The notes beneath the pieces were generated by a model. It saw only the letters and a program-made list of their open reading frames with translations, was not told where the DNA came from and did no database searches. 6,997 nt of DNA from an uncultured Porphyromonas sp. (GTDB taxonomy: Bacteria > Bacteroidota > Bacteroidia > Bacteroidales > Porphyromonadaceae), in contig URKO01000061.1 of NCBI GenBank assembly GCA_900548415.1, positions 1 to 6,997 of the forward strand, in the 5' to 3' direction. Numbering within the stretch: the first letter of the stretch is position 1; each line of letters starts with the position of its first letter. Positions 6,997-6,997 of the stretch are shown in pieces. Made by a program: the position numbers and the translations under genes.

Positions 6997-6997
6997 A

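Overview
This looks like one short draft-assembly contig from a Bacteroidota organism, most likely Porphyromonas or a close relative. The reasons are: an alpha-2-macroglobulin protein of the large Bacteroidota type, an OmpW/OMP_b-brl-like small barrel with Bacteroidota wording, start codons without Shine-Dalgarno sequences, and a moderate GC content (mid-50s percent judged by eye). The genus is an inference from protein style; no search was run.

Layout from left to right. Bases 1-240 are non-coding and hold a 22-bp-period array of near-palindromic repeats (55-126), a hairpin (131-151) and a small palindrome (160-170). They lead into a plus-strand gene for a small secreted outer-membrane beta-barrel protein (241-822). 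The rest is a minus-strand gene block, read right to left: a very large alpha-2-macroglobulin family protein (2022-6938, 5' end missing), an HD-domain phosphohydrolase (1469-2029), and the ribosome-assembly GTPase EngB (819-1430). The first two overlap by 8 bp and the second and third are 38 bp apart, so they are probably cotranscribed. The plus and minus transcription units converge and their stop codons overlap by 4 bp.

The most important practical observation is at the right end. Bases 6939-6996 are the Illumina TruSeq universal (P5) adapter in reverse complement, not genomic DNA. It happens to be in frame with the macroglobulin gene and gives it a false ATG and 19 false N-terminal residues (MIRRPPRSTLFPYTTLFRS). 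The real gene runs off the contig at about 6938.

Biologically, the macroglobulin protein lacks the thioester motif (CxEQ) where it should be: the aligned residues read NNEE. It keeps the surrounding helical domain and a hypervariable, acidic, AT-richer bait-like linker. It may therefore act as a non-covalent protease trap or structural envelope protein. EngB and the HD protein are housekeeping-type genes with intact motifs. I found no convincing novel multi-gene system. The phased palindromic array upstream of the barrel gene and the thioester-less macroglobulin are the features most worth follow-up.
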